NCBI GenBank assembly: GCA_012064385.1
Contig: QRDG01000473.1
Location: 6,243,037-6,307,036 of the forward strand
DNA: 64,000 nucleotides
Direction of reading: 5' to 3'
Origin: Puccinellia tenuiflora
Taxonomy: Eukaryota > Streptophyta > Magnoliopsida > Poales > Poaceae
The translations under genes were made by a program, and so were the position numbers. Of this stretch, positions 58,279 to 64,000 are shown one piece after another. Each line of letters starts with the position of its first letter. The stretch's first letter is position 1. The notes beneath the pieces are model-generated. The model saw nothing but the letters and a program-made list of their open reading frames with translations, was not told the DNA's origin and searched no databases.

Positions 58279-59587
58279 GATTTGTTCTGCTAGTGTCGCC
58301 TAGGACCCGAGTTCTTGTCCTCTGATCCAAGAATGAGCGCACTACCCACATGTGGGAGGAAATGGGACTCCCCTCGACCTAGTACCGGATCTGCAGCCTT
58401 GTCCAGGGCGCCACAAGTAGTTCGGGTGTTTCCATTTGCGCGGCGCTTTATATTGTTGCAGGTACACGGATGGGACGCCTCCGATACGATGATGGTTACT
58501 TACGGTAGGGTTGCGGGATGGGCGTTAATCGCATGTGGAAGGAGGGGCAATCGTATGAGTGTTTCCCTCCCGAAGCCGTTCACGCATCGGCTGAGTCCAC
58601 CTCGGAGCTTCGGCCGGACTTTCAAGGTGGGTCAGACTTAGCTAGGTGGTTCCCTGGACTTGTGTGGTAGTGAAGGAAAGTGTAGCGTCGGATACCCTGC
58701 CAGCATACCCCGGAAGTGTGCTAATTGCATGGCGCAAAGGGTTGAAGTGCGTATGGTTACATTTGTGCACCCCTGCAGGGTTAAATCTTTTCGAAAAGCC
58801 GTGTCCGCGGTTATGGACGACTTGGTGAAATGTGCTGGCTAACAAGATCATAGACAACTTACACCTGATGTTAATAAATTGATTAGTAAGATAGAACTAC
58901 TTCAATAATAAAATATAAAATTGCCAACTGTGTGAGTGCCTTTGGGCTTGCTGCTCGTGGTTAACCGGGCTGGTAAGGAATTGGCTGGGTATGTTTGGTG
59001 TTAGTATAGTTGGTTCCTTATGCGCTCTCTTACCTCCTCTCTATTAGACGAAAGTTGTAGTGTGTCTCTATAAGTTCTTAGTGCTGCTTGCTGCCGCCTC
59101 AATCGCTAACCCTCTTTCCCCAGAATTCCAGCTTTGATATCTTGTGAGTATTACTTGCCAGTACTGTTTTATAGTACTGACCCCTTCGGGGCTGCTATTC
59201 CAATGCAGCCAAACAGGTTTGAAGTCTGACGACGTTAGCTTGGGAATACCTCCGGCTAGGCTTGGCCTGGGCAGGGATATGGTGCCTTTGCTTATCTTCA
59301 GGACTCTTAGTCCAATTTGTATCTTGTCCGTAGTCGGACGCTACCCGCTTCTGTTGTTATTTGGATCTTTGTATTGTATCTTTGTTCTTGACTCTATGAG
59401 TCGTTGTTGTATATATGTTCTTTTGTGGGTTACATTGAGAACTGTTGTAATGTTATCACTATTCCACCCGCATAACGTGTGTGTTGCGACGTGCACGTTA
59501 TGCCTGGTGGGCGTCCTTTAGGATCGTTATTATGCGGATTTGGCGGTAGCGCTCAAATCTGCATAGTACCGATCTTGGGGCGTTACA

Positions 59588-60028
59588 AAGTGGTATCAGA
59601 GCTCTGGTTCTTCGATACCCCGCGGGTCCAGTCTGCCTGTAGGATACCCTAGCTAATGATCGTTGTTTGTAGAGTGTCCAAACTATTTTGCTAAAAGTTA
59701 TTTTAAAATATCTCAATAGGACTCTTGTTTATTCCTTATCCCTCTCTATTCCCCCTCTTACCTTTGGTGTGATTTAAATCTTCTCTCTTATCTATCTTCC
59801 GGTCATAGCATCTTCGTGGGTGGACGATCTCTTGCCTTTTATCCTAATAGGGTCGATCTTCAGATGAATCTCGAAAGACGGATATCGCCATCGACGTGAG
59901 CAAGAACCTCTTGTTAGTGGTGTCGAGAAGATCAACACGACGAAGAAGATTTGATAGAATAACCAGCTCTTCTTCCCCCTGACGGTAGCGTGGATCTCGG
60001 GGCGAGATCCCTTGTTAGTGGTGTCGGT
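59588..60028 (+). mobile_element. Internal stub between LTR A and LTR B, with primer-binding site
   Basis: 441 bp beginning three bases before TGGTATCAGAGCTC (PBS, 59591-59604). No coding region. It is homologous to the sequence after LTR B. The phrase CTTGTTAGTGGTGTCG occurs twice (about 59911 and 60011). Confidence 0.85.
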
Positions 60029-63000
60029 TGTAATGCCCCGGGGTTTTTCCCCAAATTAGATTTTGCTTGTTTTTCTTTTTGCATCATCATGACATCAGCA
60101 TCATCGCATCGCATGTTTTTGGCAACAAAAATTATTTTTATTAAACCCTATTTTATTTTTCTAAAATTGTCGGAAAAGATTTTATCAAGACGGTCATCTC
60201 CGTTTTATAAAATTAATTGCCAAATTAAATTTGCAAAATAAAAATGGTTTTGAGCGAGCGAGAGAGTAGCCCAAAATCCGGCCCAAGCCCACCTAACCTG
60301 AAACCCTAGGGTTTGCCCTAGTTTCTCCCTAGCTTTTTCTGTTCCCACCCCCTGCCTTTTTGCAGCCGCCCTCCCCTCGTTTTTCCTTTTCGCGGAACGG
60401 TCCTTCCACCTCCCTCTTCTTTTCTTTTTCCCCTTTTCCTTCTTTTTCCCTTTTCCTTCTTTCTTTTCTTTTTCTTTTCCTTCTATCTGTTCTCTCACCT
60501 CACCCGCATCCTCCCTCTCCCGACCTTCCCCAACCCCGGCTCGATCCCGAGCTCCGGCGAGCCCCTCCGGCTTCTCCTCCCGGCCGGCCCTCTCTCTCCT
60601 CTCCCACAGCTTCTTCCTCCCCTTGCTCACCTCCTCTCCTCACCCCGGCTCATCTTCTTCCTCCCCACATCCCGCACGCTCCCGTCGACCCTAGCTTCCT
60701 CCCCGCGCCCTGGCTCTCCTTGCCGGCCGTCGAGCCGCAGCCGCCGGCTCCTGCTCTCCCTCCACCCACCCTGGCCGTCGACCTCCGCCTCCGCACCTCC
60801 ACCCTCCTCTGCTCCCCGGCCGTGGTCTCCTGCGTGCTCCACCACCGCCCTGCTCCCCGCGTCCTCTCCCTCCGGCCGGCGCTGCCGCCCCATGCTCCTC
60901 CTCGACGCGCCCCGCCGCGCAGCCTCCTCTCCCCTTGCGGCCTCCTCCTCCTGCCCGCATCGCGCCAGCGTGGCCGCCCTCTGCTCCCGAGCCTAGCTCA
61001 TCCCCGAGGCCGCCCCTCCACTGCCGCCTCCCGAGCCCGAGCTCCTCTTCTTCCCGTCGCCGGCCTCCTTCCCCCATGCTTCCCTGCCCCTGCTCCTTTC
61101 CCTGCGCTGCTCCTCTGTTGCCCGATGGTGCCGCTTCCGCTGACCCCGATGCAAACCCTCCGTGCTGCTGCTCCGTGCCCGCTGCCGTGCTTGTGCTGCT
61201 GCTGCTCGTGTTGCTGTTCCCCGACGTTTCCGTTTCCCCGACGGTCGTTCCGGTCGTGTCACCGTTACCGTCCCCGTCGTGGATTTTCCCCGACGTTTTT
61301 CCCCGTCGTGAAGCGGTTCCCCGATGCCTCCGTGAAGCCGTTCCCCGATGGGTTCCCGTTTCCGTTCCCCGTCGTGAACCGGAGTTCCCGTTCCCGTCGT
61401 GAATCTTCCCCGACGCCAAGTTCTCCGTTTCCCCGTCGTGAAGCTCTTTGAAGGCCGATCCCCGACGCTCCGTGAACGACTTCCACGACGACCGTGAAAT
61501 GTGCAGCGACAAGTTCTTCCCCGACCGGAACCCGCCGAGTTCCCCGACTCCGGACCCCGACGACCCCGAAGCCCGGAACGCCAAGGTCCGCAACGACGAC
61601 GACCCGAGTACGACTACTTCCACGACGTCGACTACCTCGACTACTCCGACTCCGGATGAACGACTACCTCGACTACGACGACTACTTCGACTACGACCCG
61701 AAGACGGTGGTTTCCAAATCCGAAGATCCTCGTTCCGATGTGTGACCCCAACCCTAACCCTATGCCATATATATATGCGATATCTTATAAAATCATGCAT
61801 GCTTAATTAACATCGCACCTTTATCCATTTAGTGGAATTAAATCAATTTAATTATGGGATTTGTCCGGTGCATTTATATTATGCACCGATCCCATTTAAA
61901 ATGATTTGCCATGTGTTAGGAAATAAAATTGGACAACCTTTAATTTGTCATGCATCATGTCATCAACATGCCGCTTCTTTTGCCGTAGAGTAAAATGCAT
62001 CTTTTCTGTTGTCCAGTGTTTGTTGCTTCTTCGGGAATAGGACGTTGAGTTGATGTGAGCAACGACAGGTTCTGCTACCTCTACCGGATTGCAGGCAAGT
62101 GATACTCCCTTGCTATCTTTGCTTGTCTTCTGTCTCTTACTCGTCCTATCTTTTGTTCCTTGCTAGCCTTATGATGCGATGCTTGTGTCCGATCCTATTT
62201 GCATGGTTCCCTTGCAGCCAAGATAAGCCACACCCCCACATCCTATTAACCTGTTGTTGTTTACCTTGTTGGCCTTGCAAGTCCTAGTGCATGCTTAGGT
62301 GCTTTTGCTTCAGTCCTGTTATCTTTTTGTCTAGTCTTGCTTATAACATGGTAGCTAGGCTCAACTAAAATGTTAATCTTTACTTTTCTGTTGCGATGGG
62401 AATACCTTAATAAAGATAAGGCACCGGCGGAAGGCCAATCGTGGTGTTTTGTTCTGCTAGTGTCGCCTAGGACCCGAGTTCTTTTCCGCTGATCCAAGAC
62501 TGAGCGCACTAACCACATGTGGGAGTTCTATGGGCCTCCCCGCAATCTATTACCGGATCCTCAAACTTGTCCAGGATGCCACAAGTAGTTCGGGTGTTTT
62601 AGTAGGTCTTGCGGCACGTGGCGTTTACCGCATGTGGACGGAGGGCAATCGTATGAGTGTTCCTCCCGACACCGTCCTCGCACCGGTTAGGCCCACCTCG
62701 AAGCTTCGGCCGGACTCTCAAGGTGGATCAGTCCTAGCTAGGTGGCTCCCTGGACTTGTTTGTATTGAAGGGAAGTATTGCGTCGAAACCTCCACCGGTA
62801 CACCTCTAAGCGAGTGTTTCGATGCGTGTGGGTTCATTGGTGCATCCCTGCAGGGTTAAATCTTTTCGAAAAGCCGTGTCTGCGGTTATGGACGACTTGG
62901 TGAAATGCGCTGGCTAAAAAGATCATAGACAACTTGCACCTTATGATGATAATAACTTGACTAGTAAGATAGATTACTTGAATAATAATCTGTTTTAAAA

Positions 63001-63665
63001 CTTGTCAACCGTGTGAGTGCCCGGACTTCTTCCTCGTGGGTCGAGGATACGAGGGAGTCGTTATAGGGCGGGTTTTGTTTGGTGAGTAGTATTATTTGGT
63101 TCCTCATGCGCTCTCTTACCTTGTCTCTGATAGACGAAAGTTGTAGCGTGTCTCTATAAGTTGTTAGTGCTGCTTGCCGCCTCAATCGCTAACCCTCTTT
63201 CCCCGGAATTCCAGCTTTGATATCTTGTGAGTATTACTTGCCAGTACTGTTTTATAGTACTGACCCCTTCGGGGCTGCTATTCCAATGCAGCCGACAGGT
63301 TTGAAGTCTGACGACGTTAGCTTGGGAATCCCTCCGGCTTGGCCTGGGCAGGGATATGGTGCCTTCGTTTATCTTCAGGACTCTTAGTCCAATTTGTTTC
63401 TTGTCCGTAGCCGGACGCTACCCGCTTCCGTTGTTATTTTGGATCTTTGTATTGTATCTTGGCTCTTGACTCGGTGAGTCGTTGTTGTATATATGTTCTT
63501 TTTTGGGTTCCGTCGAGAACTATTGTAATGTTATCACAATTCCACCCGCATAACGTGTGTGTTGCGACGTGCACGTTATGCCTGGTGGGCGTCCTTTAGG
63601 ATCGTTATTATGCGGATTTGGCTGGAACGCTAAAATCTGCATAGTACCGATCTTGGGGCGTTACA
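60029..63665 (+). repeat. Long LTR B (3637 bp) of the same family
   Basis: Same termini as LTR A (TGTAATGCCCCGG..GGGGCGTTACA), the same CGACTAC tandem stretch (about 61600-61690) and an ACCCCAACCCTAACCC telobox-like motif near 61745. An open frame of 363 codons (60360-61451) is Pro/Ser/Arg-rich and not conserved in frame with LTR A, so it is not annotated as a gene. Confidence 0.88.
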
Positions 63666-64000
63666 AAGTGGTATCAGAGCTCTGGTTCTTCGATACCCCG
63701 CGGGTCCAGTCTGTCTGTAGGATACCCTAGCTAATGGTCGTTGTTTGTAGAGTGTCCAAAACTATTTTTCTAAAAGTTATTTGGAAAGATCTCAATAGGA
63801 TTCTTGTTTACTCCTTACCTCTGTTCTTTTTCCCTCTTGCCTTATATGTTTTAAATCTTCTATCTTATCTATCTTCCGGTTATAGCATCTTCGTGGGTGG
63901 ACGATCTCTTGCCTCTTACCTAATAGGTTCGATCTTCAGAAGAATCTCGACAGACGGTCATCGCCATCGACGTGAGCAAGAACCTCTTGTTAGTGGTGTC
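63666..64000 (+). mobile_element. Primer-binding site and start of internal region after LTR B
   Basis: TGGTATCAGAGCTC at 63669-63682 follows LTR B, and the sequence then matches 59588-59927 to the window edge. The presence of a PBS shows LTR B is a 5' LTR or equivalent; the rest of that element lies outside the window. Confidence 0.85.

Larger units (their letters stand above)
54131..59587 (+). repeat. Long LTR A (about 3.5 kb without insertion) of an unclassified LTR retrotransposon
   Basis: The termini are TGTAATGCCCCGG and CTTGGGGCGTTACA, an inverted pair. It is followed by a primer-binding site at 59591. Without the solo Angela LTR and one TSD copy it is 3541 bp. It is homologous over its length to LTR B (60029-63665). 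Contents include pyrimidine- and GC-rich DNA (54440-55330), a CGACTACTT/CGACTACCT tandem stretch (about 55540-55630) and a telobox-like CCCTAACCCTAAACCC (55676-55691). The long ORFs within it are compositional. The superfamily was not determined; Gypsy is likely from the TGTAA terminus. Confidence 0.85.

Noticed and set aside
60360..61451. 363-codon open frame in LTR B and 296-codon frame at 54443-55333 in LTR A
   Set aside because: Pro/Ser/Arg-rich translations of a pyrimidine- and GC-rich LTR segment, frames not conserved between the two copies beyond the first residues, with equally long antisense frames.

Overview
This is plant nuclear DNA, most likely from a Triticeae grass (wheat, barley or Aegilops type). 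Three things point there: abundant Copia LTR retrotransposons of the Angela/BARE/WIS and SIRE/Maximus types, long-LTR elements with initiator-Met primer sites, and a small tandem cluster of intron-containing wall-associated-kinase (WAK-type) receptor genes. Nothing bacterial is present. About three quarters of the window is transposable element.

Left part (1-32177). Positions 1-4048 are the decayed 5' half of a Copia element on the minus strand. An Angela-type element (4049-6303, minus) is inserted in its 5' leader and runs into an assembly gap (6304-6506). The block 7671-32177 resolves into one nested structure, with every insertion dated relatively by its own 5-bp target-site duplication (TSD). 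The host is a SIRE/Maximus-like Copia element on the minus strand (7676-32172, TSD cacgg) with two LTRs, gag, pol and a third ORF that appears to be spliced. Its gag is interrupted twice by solo LTRs of a sister family in opposite orientations (16582-27638, TSD gcctt; 28049-30504, TSD gtgct). The first solo LTR is itself interrupted by a complete, very young, non-coding Angela-type element (17964-26450, TSD ctccc).

Middle part (32178-53910). This is the gene-bearing island. A broken, unrecognised multi-exon gene (about 34.4-37.9 kb) carries two LINE insertions that sit almost back to back. It is followed by WAK1 (38306-41091, apparently intact), a WAK pseudogene (44420-46712) and WAK3 (48722-51909, apparently intact). 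Their products would be type I membrane receptor kinases with a cysteine-rich galacturonan-binding-type ectodomain, EGF modules, one membrane span and a cytoplasmic Ser/Thr kinase. Three copies of a long-inverted-repeat, Mutator-like foldback element (33186-34331, 42039-43450, 46937-47711; 9-10 bp TSDs) lie before and between the WAK paralogues. Downstream are relics of other unrecognised genes (52.4-53.9 kb).

Right part (53913-64000). A hAT-like MITE fragment is followed by two same-orientation copies of a roughly 3.6-kb LTR family, each followed by a primer-binding site. The first is split by a solo Angela LTR (56368-58278, TSD gattt).

Most notable observations: contiguous heat-shock-element arrays 220-260 bp upstream of the TATA box in the Angela-type LTRs; a 10-nt first exon plus 418-bp intron that opens the third ORF of the SIRE-like element in frame; and the foldback element family with 29-bp hairpin modules and, in one copy, perfect Pol III A- and B-box motifs at tRNA-like spacing in both arms. 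All identifications come from reading the sequence; no database search was run.
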